From Arthrobacter sp. 18067 (GTDB lineage Bacteria > Actinomycetota > Actinomycetes > Actinomycetales > Micrococcaceae): 64,000 nucleotides of DNA. The stretch is from positions 100,858 to 164,857 of the forward strand of contig NZ_CACSJJ010000012.1 of NCBI RefSeq assembly GCF_902706295.1. Direction: 5' to 3'. The position numbers were made by a program, and so were the translations under genes. Position 1 is the stretch's first letter. Each line of letters opens with the position of its first letter. Below are positions 1-8,799 of this stretch, piece by piece. The notes beneath the pieces were generated by a model. That model saw only the letters and a list, made by a program, of their open reading frames with translations. It ran no database searches and had not been told where the DNA came from.

Positions 1-395
1 GAGCGGTGTCCGGCTTCCAGTGCAACGGCAGCTGCTTCCCGGGCCTCGTCCACGTTGATGGTGGAGCAGTCCAGGAACAAGGTGTTCGGCTTCGCAACGG
101 AAAGCAGCCCGGGGCCGTCCACACCGCGGTAGGCGTCCAGTACGTGCTTGCCGCTGGGGAGCATGGTCAGCACCACCGCCGCTTCCGCTGCGGCCTCATG
201 TGCCGTGGATGCCATCGGAATCCCGTGAGCCACGGCTGCCTCAACGGCTGCCGGAACGGGGTCGTATCCAATGACGTCATGCCCTGCCTTGATCAGGTTG
301 GCCGCCATCGGCCCACCCATGTGGCCGAGGCCCAGGAAAGCGATGAGGCCCGTGGCCGGGGCTTGGATAGCTGACGTGGCTGCGTTCTCTGTCAT
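1..395 (-). CDS. mmsB: 3-hydroxyisobutyrate dehydrogenase, 5' part only
   Basis: This gene runs off the left edge; only the first 131 codons are visible. Translated on the minus strand from ATG at 395, it begins with a Rossmann fold carrying GLGHMG (residues 22-27), the NAD(P)-binding motif of beta-hydroxyacid dehydrogenases, and later DCSTINVDEAR, the substrate-binding region of the family. It would oxidise 3-hydroxyisobutyrate to methylmalonate semialdehyde in valine breakdown. A strong AAGGAG site lies 7-8 bases upstream. It is the last visible gene of the operon with the CoA hydrolase and mmsA, starting 11 bases after the hydrolase stop, and its substrate is exactly the product of that hydrolase. 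The family and pathway call is firm; the missing C-terminal half cannot be checked. Confidence 0.9.
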   Translation of the reverse strand, partial: MTENAATSAIQAPATGLIAFLGLGHMGGPMAANLIKAGHDVIGYDPVPAAVEAAVAHGIPMASTAHEAAAEAAVVLTMLPSGKHVLDAYRGVDGPGLLSVAKPNTLFLDCSTINVDEAREAAAVALEAGHR

Positions 396-406
396 GCTCG
401 TCTCCT

Positions 407-1471
407 TCAATTCGACTGGACAGGACTGGCTGAAAGCCCCAGCTCGCGTTCGCCGAGCGGCGCGAAGTAGCCCTCGACGTCGGACGCGCGGACGTCAGAC
501 AGGGTCGGCGGTTTCCACTGCGGATTCCTGTCCTTGTCCACCACCTGCGCGCGGATGCCTTCACGGAAGTCCGGACCTGCAAGGCAACGAAGACCTACCC
601 GATACTCCTGATCCAGCGCCTCCTCCAGCGAAAGCCCCCGGACCCGGCGCAGCGATGCCAAAGTGACCTTCACGGACGTCGGCGACTTCGCATCAATAGT
701 GTCTGCCGCTGCGGCGGCGTCGGAGCCCGCAGAGCGCAGGCTCCGCACGATCTCCTCGGCATCGTCACGCGCGTACGCGGCGTCGATCCACTCGCGTTGG
801 GCTGCCAACGCCGAGTCCGGCGCGGCTTGGGCGAAGCGCTCGACGGCGGCTTCCGCCGTCGAGGTTTCCAGCGCTTCCGCCAGTGCGGGCAGGCTTTCGG
901 ACGGTACGAAATGGTCCGCGAGGCCCAGGAACAGGGCATCGGCACCAGTCAAATGAGCACCTGTCAGGGCAGCGTGGGTTCCCGTCTCCCCCGGGGAACG
1001 TGACAGCAAGAGCGTGCCACCGACGTCGGGCACAAAACCAATGGTGGTTTCGGGCATTCCGGTGCGTGTCCGTTCGGTGACGACACGCAACGAACCGTGC
1101 GCCGAGATGCCAACACCGCCGCCCAGCACCAGGCCGTCCATGAATGCCACATACGGTTTGGGATAGTGCGAGATCAGGGCGTTCAGCCGGTACTCGTCGG
1201 CCCAGAATTCCGCGGTTTCAGTTCCGCTGTGCAGCATGTCCTTATAGATGGCCACGATGTCCCCGCCCGCGCACAGGCCGCGGTCTCCGGCGCCGCGCAC
1301 CAAAACGGTGGCGACGGCGTCGTCGTCCGCCCAATCCGTCAGCTGCCGGAACATGGCTTTCACCATTCCCGCATTCAGCGCGTTGACGGCTTTCGGGCGG
1401 TTCAGGGTCACGATGCCCAGGTGGCCCCGGCGTTCAAAAAGAACCTCGTCTTCTGACTCCACAGCCCCCAT
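407..1471 (-). CDS. 3-hydroxyisobutyryl-CoA hydrolase (enoyl-CoA hydratase/isomerase family)
   Basis: A 354-residue crotonase-fold protein. GLCAGGDIVAIYKD supplies one oxyanion-hole segment, and GGGVGISAHGSLRVVTE plus the following MPETTIGFVPDVGG segment contain the second oxyanion loop and the catalytic glutamate. The length and long C-terminal extension fit the hydrolase branch rather than a 260-residue hydratase. It would release 3-hydroxyisobutyrate from its CoA ester in valine degradation. An upstream in-frame extension to 1525 exists, but ATG at 1471 is preferred: it overlaps the mmsA stop as TGATG, a typical coupling arrangement, and lies where family members begin. It sits between mmsA and mmsB on the minus strand, so the operon covers three steps of valine catabolism. 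Confidence 0.88.
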   Translation of the reverse strand: MGAVESEDEVLFERRGHLGIVTLNRPKAVNALNAGMVKAMFRQLTDWADDDAVATVLVRGAGDRGLCAGGDIVAIYKDMLHSGTETAEFWADEYRLNALISHYPKPYVAFMDGLVLGGGVGISAHGSLRVVTERTRTGMPETTIGFVPDVGGTLLLSRSPGETGTHAALTGAHLTGADALFLGLADHFVPSESLPALAEALETSTAEAAVERFAQAAPDSALAAQREWIDAAYARDDAEEIVRSLRSAGSDAAAAADTIDAKSPTSVKVTLASLRRVRGLSLEEALDQEYRVGLRCLAGPDFREGIRAQVVDKDRNPQWKPPTLSDVRASDVEGYFAPLGERELGLSASPVQSN

Positions 1472-2970
1472 CAGCTGCCTGCCGGCATGACGAAGCTGGC
1501 GCCCTGGCGGATGCCGGAAGGCCACCGCGACGTCACCGTCTTGGTCTTGGTGTAGAAGCGGAACGCGTCGGCGCCGTGCTGGTTGAGGTCGCCGAAACCG
1601 GACGCCTTCCAGCCACCGAATGTGTAGTACGCGATGGGCACGGGAATCGGCACATTGATGCCCACCATGCCTACCTCCACGCGGCTGGCAAAGTCCCGGG
1701 CCGAGTCGCCGTCGCGGGTGAAAATTGCGACGCCGTTGCCAAACTCATGCTCGCTGCAGAGCCTGAGCGCTTCGTCATAGTCAGCCGCGCGCAGCACGCT
1801 CAGGACGGGACCGAAGATCTCTTCCTTGTAGATCTTCATGTCCTTGGTGACGTTGTCGAAGAGCGTTGGGCCCACCCAGAAACCGCCGTCGTAACCGTCC
1901 ACGGTGAGGCCTCGACCATCGGTGACCAGGGTTGCGCCTTCGTCCACGCCGGACTGGATGTACCCCTCGATGCGTTCCTTGGCAGAAGCAGCCACCACGG
2001 GTCCGAAGTCCGAGTCCTTGGCCAGGCTGTGGCCCACCTTCAGGTCCTTGACGCGCTCGGTCAGCTTGGCCACCAAAGCATCGGCGGTCTCCTGGCCAAC
2101 GGGCACGGCCACCGAGATAGCCATACAGCGTTCGCCGGCGGAACCGTATCCGGCACCAATCAGGGCGTCGGCAGCCATGTCCAGGTCGGCGTCGGGCATG
2201 ATCACCATGTGGTTCTTCGCCCCGCCGAAGCACTGTGCGCGCTTGCCGTGCGCCGCTGCTGTGGCGTAGATGTACTGGGCGATCGGCGTGGAACCCACGA
2301 AGCCGATGGCCTTCACGCGCGGATCTTCGAGCAACGCGTCCACGGCTTCCTTGTCACCATTGATCACGTTAAAGACGCCGTTCGGCACGCCTGCTTCGCT
2401 GTAGAGTTCGGCGAGGCGCAGGGGAACAGACGGATCCCGTTCCGAGGGCTTGAGGATGAACGCGTTTCCGGCGGCGAGCGCAGGGCCGGACTTCCACAGC
2501 GGGATCATGGCCGGGAAGTTGAACGGTGTGATGCCCGCGACGACCCCCAGCGGCTGGCGCAGTGAGTGGACGTCGATCCCTTGCCCGGCGTTGTCGGAGA
2601 ACTCTCCTTTGAGGAGGTGCGGCGCCCCTGCGGAGAACTCGACGACCTCGATGCCGCGCTGGATGTCACCCTTGGCATCGGCGAACGTCTTGCCGTGTTC
2701 GGAGGACAGGAGCTTGGCGAGCTCGTCCATGTTTTCGTTGACCAGGTCCACGAACTTGAGCAGGATGCGTCCCCGGCGTTGCGGGTTCATGGCCGCCCAT
2801 TCGAGCTGGCCTTTCTCGGCATTTGCGACGGCGTTGCGGACCTCGTCCGCGCTGGCCAGCGGAAGCCGGGCCTGGACTTCGCCGGTGCAGGGATCGTAGA
2901 CATCGCTGAACCGGCCGGACGTGCCGTCGATCCTCTGGCCGTCTACGTAGTGTGAAAGCTCGCGCACCAT
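1471..2970 (-). CDS. mmsA: Methylmalonate-semialdehyde dehydrogenase (CoA-acylating)
   Basis: A 499-residue aldehyde dehydrogenase of the MmsA branch (usual length about 500), which converts methylmalonate semialdehyde with CoA and NAD+ to propionyl-CoA in valine catabolism. Visible hallmarks are GITPFNFPAMIPLWK (cofactor region), the FVGSTPIAQYIY segment, and the catalytic cysteine in GSAGERCMAISVAV; the family has this cysteine but lacks the usual second catalytic glutamate. An in-frame extension to 3063 is ignored because ATG at 2970 has AAAGGAG about nine bases upstream and matches family starts. It is first in the operon; the promoter should lie in 2971-3122, where I see no clear operator. 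Confidence 0.92.
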   Translation of the reverse strand: MVRELSHYVDGQRIDGTSGRFSDVYDPCTGEVQARLPLASADEVRNAVANAEKGQLEWAAMNPQRRGRILLKFVDLVNENMDELAKLLSSEHGKTFADAKGDIQRGIEVVEFSAGAPHLLKGEFSDNAGQGIDVHSLRQPLGVVAGITPFNFPAMIPLWKSGPALAAGNAFILKPSERDPSVPLRLAELYSEAGVPNGVFNVINGDKEAVDALLEDPRVKAIGFVGSTPIAQYIYATAAAHGKRAQCFGGAKNHMVIMPDADLDMAADALIGAGYGSAGERCMAISVAVPVGQETADALVAKLTERVKDLKVGHSLAKDSDFGPVVAASAKERIEGYIQSGVDEGATLVTDGRGLTVDGYDGGFWVGPTLFDNVTKDMKIYKEEIFGPVLSVLRAADYDEALRLCSEHEFGNGVAIFTRDGDSARDFASRVEVGMVGINVPIPVPIAYYTFGGWKASGFGDLNQHGADAFRFYTKTKTVTSRWPSGIRQGASFVMPAGS

Positions 2971-3122
2971 GGTGGAATGCTCCTTTGCATCGTGAATGAC
3001 TGCCGTGCCGCCGGGTGCTGGGACCGCTGCGGGGAACACGTGACCAACTGTGATCCAGGTCATCTCTGAACCCGAATATACTCGGACTTCCTACTAATTT
3101 CCAGAGGCGTGTTTTGAGACCC

Positions 3123-4514
3123 CTAGTGGACTTCCTTCATCCCCTTGTACGCCTCCAGCGCCTCTGCCCGGGTGGTCTTCAGGTCCACGATCTCCTCCGG
3201 GTACTCGGGTGTGCCGAACTCCGGAATCCAGTGGGCAATGTATTTTCCCTGGGGATCGAACTTGATGCGCTGGGCCTCCGGGTTGAAGATCCTGAAGAAC
3301 GGCGACGCATCAGCCCCGGACCCGGCCACCCACTGCCAGTTGGCGGGGTTCGACGCCGGATCAGCGTCCACCAGGGTGTCCCAGAACCACTGCTCGCCGA
3401 GCTGCCAGTGGATGCCAAGGTTCTTCACCAGGAAGCTCGCGGCAACCATTCGGACACGGTTGTGCATCCACCCCGTGCGCCAAAGCTGCCGTTGTCCGGC
3501 GTCCACCATGGGGAATCCGGTGCGGCCCCGCTGCCAGGCGTGGAGCTCCTGCGGCGCGCTTTCGTGCCCGGGGTGTTTACCGTTGCCACCACTGATGCCG
3601 GGCCACGCCCAGGGGAAGCGATCGAACTCAGTGCGAAGGTTGGCCGTTGCCAGCTCAGGGTTGTGGAAGTACTGGTGCCAGCAGAATTCCCGCCAGCCCA
3701 GCTCTGAAGCGTAAATCGAAGCGCTTTCCGAACGTTTGGAACCCAGGGCATGCCACACCTCAAACGGGCTCAGCTCACCCCAGCGCAGGTAAGGCGAGAG
3801 GCAACTGCTGCCATCGGTGTCCGGACGGTTCCGACCCTCGCTGTAATTGGAGAGTCCCTTCTCCACGAACGCGGCAAGTCGTTCGTGTCCGGCAGCTGCC
3901 CCCGGCGTCCACATGTCGGCCAGTCCGCCGGACCAGTCCGGGTCGGTGGGCAGGAGGTTCCAGGAGGCCAGCTCGTCGTACGCCGGCAGTTCGCCGGCGT
4001 ACCCATGGCCCTTTGCGGGCACGGCCAACGGCTCGCGGAAATCCTGCGCAGACACGGTCCGCCAGAACGGAGTGAAGACCTTGTATTGCCCGCCCGTTTT
4101 GGTGGTCACATTCCACGGCTCATGGAGCAGGGAGGCTTGAAAACTTGCCACGTGCAGTCCTGCGTCACCTGCCCAGCTCTTGATGCCGGCGTCGACCGTC
4201 CGCTCAGCCGAGCCGTACCGGCGGTTCCAGTAAAGCGCGCCGGCGTCAACCGCCGTCGTTGTCTTCCGGACCACGTCAGAGGCTGGTCCGCGGCGGAGCA
4301 GCAGCGGTATGCCCAACTTGTCCAGCTCTTCACGGAGCGCCATCAGGGAGTGATGGAGCCACCACCGTGCGGCGCCGCCATGGGCGCGGATGCCTGGCGA
4401 TTCTTCGTCGAGGACGTACAGGGCAACGGCTTCACCGTCGTCGACGGCGGCACGCAAGGCCGGGTTGTCGGCGACCCGCAGGTCGTCCCGGAACCAAACG
4501 ATTGACGGTTTCAT
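3123..4514 (-). CDS. phr: Class I cyclobutane pyrimidine dimer photolyase
   Basis: A 463-residue cryptochrome/photolyase that repairs UV-induced pyrimidine dimers with blue light and FADH-. The N-terminal alpha/beta domain starts IVWFRDDLRVADNPAL, the usual photolyase opening. The C-terminal FAD domain has WRTGWMHNRVRMVAASFLVK and the block from DADPASNPANWQW through FRIFNP, all diagnostic. ATG at 4514 has AAAGGA just upstream. It is preceded by a terminator belonging to the gene at 4608-4949, so it is probably transcribed alone from the short gap 4515-4548 or partly by read-through. Whether it uses a folate or deazaflavin antenna cannot be told from the sequence. Confidence 0.93.
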   Translation of the reverse strand: MKPSIVWFRDDLRVADNPALRAAVDDGEAVALYVLDEESPGIRAHGGAARWWLHHSLMALREELDKLGIPLLLRRGPASDVVRKTTTAVDAGALYWNRRYGSAERTVDAGIKSWAGDAGLHVASFQASLLHEPWNVTTKTGGQYKVFTPFWRTVSAQDFREPLAVPAKGHGYAGELPAYDELASWNLLPTDPDWSGGLADMWTPGAAAGHERLAAFVEKGLSNYSEGRNRPDTDGSSCLSPYLRWGELSPFEVWHALGSKRSESASIYASELGWREFCWHQYFHNPELATANLRTEFDRFPWAWPGISGGNGKHPGHESAPQELHAWQRGRTGFPMVDAGQRQLWRTGWMHNRVRMVAASFLVKNLGIHWQLGEQWFWDTLVDADPASNPANWQWVAGSGADASPFFRIFNPEAQRIKFDPQGKYIAHWIPEFGTPEYPEEIVDLKTTRAEALEAYKGMKEVH

Positions 4515-4548
4515 TAATTCCTTTCAGCGGACACCCGGAAACAGGAAC

Positions 4549-4585
4549 AGCCCATGCCCCCCTGAGAATCCTAGGGGCATGGGCT
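4549..4585 (-). terminator. Perfect 12-bp hairpin after the 4608-4949 gene
   Basis: AGCCCATGCCCC at 4549-4560 pairs perfectly with GGGGCATGGGCT at 4574-4585 around a 13-base loop. It lies 22 bases past the stop of the minus-strand gene at 4608 and before the photolyase start. It has no clear T-run, so it could act as terminator or as a 3' stabilising stem. Confidence 0.7.
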
Positions 4586-4607
4586 GAACGCTCGCTGTTG
4601 AATGAGG

Positions 4608-4949
4608 CTAGGCGATGGACGGAACAGCTTCCTCGACGACCTCGGAAAGCGCAGAAGCACCGGTCAGCTCTGTGTCCCACATGGGAACGCTGTTCACAAC
4701 GTAATCCCTGGCCGCCGGGCCAACCATGCTCATGCCGGGATAGATCCTTTGGCCATTTTCTTTGATGGGCCTGAGGCCCTCACGTTCAAGGGCAGTTTTG
4801 AAAGCGGAGTCGGGAACGGGAATTTTGTGTCCAAGAACGCACCAACTGATGTACAGGCCATAGAAGGTGTCAAAATCCAAGCCGTTCTCAGTGTCGTCCT
4901 CAAACACCACGCAGTCGCGAATAAAGCTGCCTATTTGGGTGTCGGTCAT
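4608..4949 (-). CDS. Small protein resembling the C-terminal winged-helix tail of phage/plasmid primases
   Basis: A 113-residue soluble protein with no signal peptide or membrane segment. The middle reads FYGLYISWCVLGHKIPVPD, then SAFKTALEREG and later IYPGMSMVGPAARDY. That order (F..Y..W, a residue-pair helix SAF..AL, then a G-x-x-Y-x-G strand) resembles the wHTH tail found after D5-type phage primases and helicases; this is pattern resemblance only and would need a profile search. It is alone on the minus strand with its own terminator. Start is ATG at 4949; upstream sequence lacks a strong ribosome site. Function unknown. Confidence 0.55.
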   Translation of the reverse strand: MTDTQIGSFIRDCVVFEDDTENGLDFDTFYGLYISWCVLGHKIPVPDSAFKTALEREGLRPIKENGQRIYPGMSMVGPAARDYVVNSVPMWDTELTGASALSEVVEEAVPSIA

Positions 4950-5235
4950 TACGGGGCCTCCGGCGTCGGAAGAAAATACGGGCCGCCGGGCTGCATCAGC
5001 GAATGTCCTGTTCCCCCACTATAGACCCCCCGTACCGCGGAGTAACCGGAAAGCAGATTAACTCTGGGTTTCAAACAGGTTCTGCCCCGCCTGCCGAAAC
5101 CCTGCCGCGGCAACCGGCCCGCGGACTCTGGCGCCGTCCCCAAGTTCGGCGTAGCTTCAGATACAGCCACCCACCCCGGAATCAACGTTCCCCCAGCGGA
5201 ACGGGGAATCAGGGCGTGATGATTGGAGGCAAGAC
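4950..5235. other. Intergenic region, no feature recognised
   Basis: This 286-base gap separates the divergent genes at 4949 (minus) and 5236 (plus) and must hold both promoters. I see no clear palindrome, RNA structure or small gene. TGGAGG at 5224-5229 is the ribosome site for the GTG at 5236. Confidence 0.5.
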
Positions 5236-7389
5236 GTGGCTGGATGGAACGCAGACACCGCAGCCGGCCCACTGGGCTCCGGCAACGTAACGCTGGTGGA
5301 AGGCTCCACGTTCTGCATCTCTGCAGCCAACGGAGACATCAAGCCTGAGCTGCCGCAAGGCCTGTTCCACTTGGACACACGCATCTTGTCCCGCTGGGAG
5401 CTGACCGTCAATGGCCAGACGGTCGAACCCCTGGCGGCAGAGACCAAAGAGCCGTACCGGGCCCTGTTCGCAGGCCGAGTGCCTCGCGCGGGTGGCTACG
5501 CTGACAGTCCCCTGCTGGTAGAGCGGCTCCGTGAAGTAGGCGCCGGCATGCTCGAGGAAATCACTATCCGGAACTACTCCAAGGAAGTGGCCGAGTGCAG
5601 CATCACGCTGGCGGTCGAAGCCGACTTCGCGGATCTGTTTGAAGTGAAGGAAGCCCGGATCACCCGCGAATGGAAGGAAACGCGCCGGTTGGAGGGTGAC
5701 TCGCTGGAGATCCGCGGGCTGTGGGAGGGACTGAAGAAGGGCGTGATGATCCGTGCCGAAGGAGCCGGAGCCGGGGCCAAAGCCCTGGGTTTCAGGACGA
5801 GGATTCCGCCCTATGGGGAATGGAGTACACGAATCAGCGCGATGCCCACCCTTGACGGGTCGGCCGCTCCCTTCACCCATCCCGGGCGGGGCGAAATGTC
5901 GCCCAGTGATCGGCGGAGGCAGGAATGGGTGGCCAAGATCCCGGTGATGCAAATTGACAACCGATCCATTGAGAAGACCCTCCGCAGGAGTTACGAGGAC
6001 CTTGGAGCACTCCGCATCCAGGACCCGGCCCACCCGGACAGGGTGGTGGTGGCCGCCGGAGCGCCATGGTTCATGACGTTGTTCGGCCGGGACTCGCTCT
6101 GGGCTTCCGAGATGGCGCTTCCCGTGGATCCCTCCCTGGCGTTGGGCACGCTGCGCACGTTGGCTGACCGCCAAGGACGCGAGGTGAACACCGCTACCGA
6201 GGAAGAACCCGGCAAGATCCTGCATGAAGTTCGGCTGGACGTCTCCAGCAGCCTGGCCCTGGGCGGCAAGTCCGCCTACTACGGCAGCGTCGACGCCACT
6301 CCCCTTTTTGTCACTGTCCTGGGGTCAGTCAGCCGCTGGGGCTTCGCCAAGGATGTGATCTCTGAACTCCTCCCCAACGCGGACCGCGCGCTCGAATGGA
6401 TCAAGGACTACGGTGACCGGGATGGCGACGGCTTTGTGGAGTATGGGCGTCCCAACGAGCACGGTCTCATCAACCAGGGCTGGAAGGACTCCTGGGACGG
6501 TATCAACTTTGCCGATGGCACCATCGCTGAGCCACCGTTGGCCCTGTGCGAAGTCCAGGCCTACGTTCATGGCGCCTACATGGCGCGCGCCTGGATGGCT
6601 TACGACGACGGCGACCTCAGCTTGGCGGCCGAGCTTCGCGAACGCGCGGATCGCCTTAAGAAGAAGTTCAACGAGGAGTTTTGGCTCCCGGACAAGGGCT
6701 ACTACGCAGTGGCCTTGGATAAGGACAAGCGCCCCGTGGACGCCTGCGCGTCAAATATGGGGCACTGCCTGTGGTTTGGCTTGGTGGATGAAGACAAGGC
6801 CCCCCGTGTGGTGGAGCGGCTGATGTCTCCGGAAATGTTCAGCGGCTGGGGCGTCCGCACACTTGCCAGCGACATGGGCGCCTACAACCCGGCCAGCTAT
6901 CACAATGGATCGGTCTGGCCGCACGACAACGCACTGATAGCGGCCGGGCTCCTCCGGTACGGATTCGTGGAAGAAGCGCAGCGCATAGCCACCGCCCTCC
7001 TTGAAGCAGCCGAGTTTTCGGGCGGCAGGCTCCCCGAACTCTTCTGCGGTTTTCCGCGCGAACAGTTCAGGGAGCCGGTGCCGTACCCCACGGCCTGTTC
7101 CCCACAGGCCTGGGCCGCCACCACTCCCATCCAGCTGATCACCGGACTCATGCGCTACGACGCCCACATTTCCTTGGGCGGCGTCTGGCTCGATCCGGTA
7201 TTGCCCGAGTCCTACGGCGACCTGCACATCAGCAATGCCCCCATGGGAAGCGGGCGCATCACCATCGACGTGGTCGGTTCTTCCTCCCGGGTTGAGGGAC
7301 TTCCCGAAGGTTTGACACTCCACCGTGCCCAACGGCCGTGGATCACCGAGCTCGTGGAACGGGCCGAGCTGCGCCGTAATGAGCCCTAG
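5236..7389 (+). CDS. Glycogen-debranching-type amylo-alpha-1,6-glucosidase family protein
   Basis: A 717-residue cytosolic protein with two parts. The N-terminal beta-rich domain (about residues 10-220) matches the bacterial glycogen debranching N-domain: GSTFCISAANGDI, then LFHLDTRILSRWELTVNG. The C-terminal (alpha/alpha)6 toroid contains PWFMTLFGRDSLWASEM, GDGFVEYGR and LINQGWKDSWDGI, all typical of the family catalytic cleft. Such proteins are annotated as debranching enzymes, though many may act on other alpha-glucosides. GTG at 5236 is chosen because TGGAGG lies six bases before it. It ends flush against the stop of gbcB on the other strand with no bases between. Confidence 0.82.
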   Translation: MAGWNADTAAGPLGSGNVTLVEGSTFCISAANGDIKPELPQGLFHLDTRILSRWELTVNGQTVEPLAAETKEPYRALFAGRVPRAGGYADSPLLVERLREVGAGMLEEITIRNYSKEVAECSITLAVEADFADLFEVKEARITREWKETRRLEGDSLEIRGLWEGLKKGVMIRAEGAGAGAKALGFRTRIPPYGEWSTRISAMPTLDGSAAPFTHPGRGEMSPSDRRRQEWVAKIPVMQIDNRSIEKTLRRSYEDLGALRIQDPAHPDRVVVAAGAPWFMTLFGRDSLWASEMALPVDPSLALGTLRTLADRQGREVNTATEEEPGKILHEVRLDVSSSLALGGKSAYYGSVDATPLFVTVLGSVSRWGFAKDVISELLPNADRALEWIKDYGDRDGDGFVEYGRPNEHGLINQGWKDSWDGINFADGTIAEPPLALCEVQAYVHGAYMARAWMAYDDGDLSLAAELRERADRLKKKFNEEFWLPDKGYYAVALDKDKRPVDACASNMGHCLWFGLVDEDKAPRVVERLMSPEMFSGWGVRTLASDMGAYNPASYHNGSVWPHDNALIAAGLLRYGFVEEAQRIATALLEAAEFSGGRLPELFCGFPREQFREPVPYPTACSPQAWAATTPIQLITGLMRYDAHISLGGVWLDPVLPESYGDLHISNAPMGSGRITIDVVGSSSRVEGLPEGLTLHRAQRPWITELVERAELRRNEP

Positions 7390-8799
7390 CTAAGCGTCGA
7401 TCACCATATCGGTCAGGGCCGTGGAACAGCAGGGCAGGAACTTGCCTGCGTCGATTTCCCGTGCCCGGATGCCGCCCTGGTGGTTCATCTCGACGTCACC
7501 GGAAAGCTTGACCACCTTGCAGGAGCCACACATGCCTTCCTTGCAGTTCGCGCCGATCCTGACGCCCGCTCGCTGGGCCGGACCGAGGATATGTTCGGTC
7601 GGGTCGATGCGCACATTGATGCCGGTGCGCAGGAAGGACAGGGTGAGGCTTCCCGTTCCCACCGTGTCAAAGCTCGAAGCATCGGGGGCCGCCGCCTCCG
7701 CTGCCTTATCCGAACCGCCGTCGGAAGTTTCGGGCGCGTCAGCGTCGACAGTTTCCAGTGGCAACCCCGTGGCCTTCAGGGTTCCCTCGGCGTCGTAACC
7801 AGGCTCGTAGAGTCCAAACGCCGTGGGCTGGCTTTCGTAGTAGTCCTCGGCGGAATCGGCGATCTCCTCCGCGATTTCCTCTGCGATGTCCGCCGCATGC
7901 GCAAGCTCCGCCTGGTATTCAAGGATCGTCTGGCGGTCTCCCGTGAAGAATTCCATGTGGATGGAGGTCTCGTCGACGCCCACCTTCCCCAGAAGCTCGG
8001 TGGCCGTGTTCAGGTAGCCCTCGGGGCCGCAGGCGTAGACCTGGCGGCCGTTGGCATCCGGGGCGACCTCCTCCAGCATGGCCGCTGTCAGCCTTCCGCT
8101 CAGCCCTTCCCAGTCCTCGGGCTTGCCGCGATCACCCAGGGAGTAGAAGACCTTGATGCGCGAGTCCACGGAGGCGATGTAGGCGAGCTCCTTGTTGAAG
8201 GCAAAGCCCTCAGCCGCCGCTCCGTGATAGAGCACCACTACGTCGGCCTCTCCCGGCAGGGAGTGAATGGTACGCACCATCGACATGATGGGCGTGATCC
8301 CTGCTCCGGCGGCCAGCAGGAGGTACCGTGCCCGCCGGTCCGCGTCAGGCAGGTGGAATGCCCCTACTGGTCCCAGCATCTCCAAAACAGTGCCGGGTTT
8401 GATGTTCTCGTGCACCCACGGTGAGACCAGGCCCGTGGCATCCCGTTTGACGGTGATGTCGAAGGTCCACGGCTTGGTGGGAGCGCTGGACAGGGAGTAG
8501 CTGCGGTCCGCCGGATCCTGGTCCTCGCCGTTCACAGGGAAAGCAACGTTCACGTACTGGCCCGCACGGAACGCCAGGGGCGCCCCGTCGGAGCGACGGA
8601 ACACGAACGTCCTCATGCCGCCCACCTCTGGGACGATCTCGACACATTCGGCCATGAACTCCTGCGGATGCCACGGACCCAAGGCGCGGGCGGCACTGGC
8701 TGGCCCCTCGGTACTGCCCATCACCCTGTTCCACGGCATCTCAAGGCCGCGAATGCGATGTGGTTCCTGGACTACCATCTCAGTGAGGAGTTCTGTCAT
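7390..8799 (-). CDS. gbcB: Glycine betaine demethylase reductase subunit (FAD/NAD(P)H plus 2Fe-2S ferredoxin)
   Basis: A 469-residue electron-transfer protein that should pass NAD(P)H electrons to the Rieske oxygenase GbcA. The FAD-binding barrel (about 40-150) has RSYSLSSAP, the NAD part has LLLAAGAGITPIMSM, and a plant-type 2Fe-2S domain ends the protein with Cys419, Cys424, Cys427 and Cys457. Between the NAD and ferredoxin domains lies an acidic, Ala-rich linker of roughly 80 residues (about 310-390), so the protein is clearly longer than the roughly 370-residue Pseudomonas GbcB. ATG at 8799 overlaps the gbcA stop by ATGA, favouring it over the longer frame to 8913. The neighbouring dimethylglycine genes support betaine as the substrate. 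Confidence 0.82.
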   Translation of the reverse strand: MTELLTEMVVQEPHRIRGLEMPWNRVMGSTEGPASAARALGPWHPQEFMAECVEIVPEVGGMRTFVFRRSDGAPLAFRAGQYVNVAFPVNGEDQDPADRSYSLSSAPTKPWTFDITVKRDATGLVSPWVHENIKPGTVLEMLGPVGAFHLPDADRRARYLLLAAGAGITPIMSMVRTIHSLPGEADVVVLYHGAAAEGFAFNKELAYIASVDSRIKVFYSLGDRGKPEDWEGLSGRLTAAMLEEVAPDANGRQVYACGPEGYLNTATELLGKVGVDETSIHMEFFTGDRQTILEYQAELAHAADIAEEIAEEIADSAEDYYESQPTAFGLYEPGYDAEGTLKATGLPLETVDADAPETSDGGSDKAAEAAAPDASSFDTVGTGSLTLSFLRTGINVRIDPTEHILGPAQRAGVRIGANCKEGMCGSCKVVKLSGDVEMNHQGGIRAREIDAGKFLPCCSTALTDMVIDA

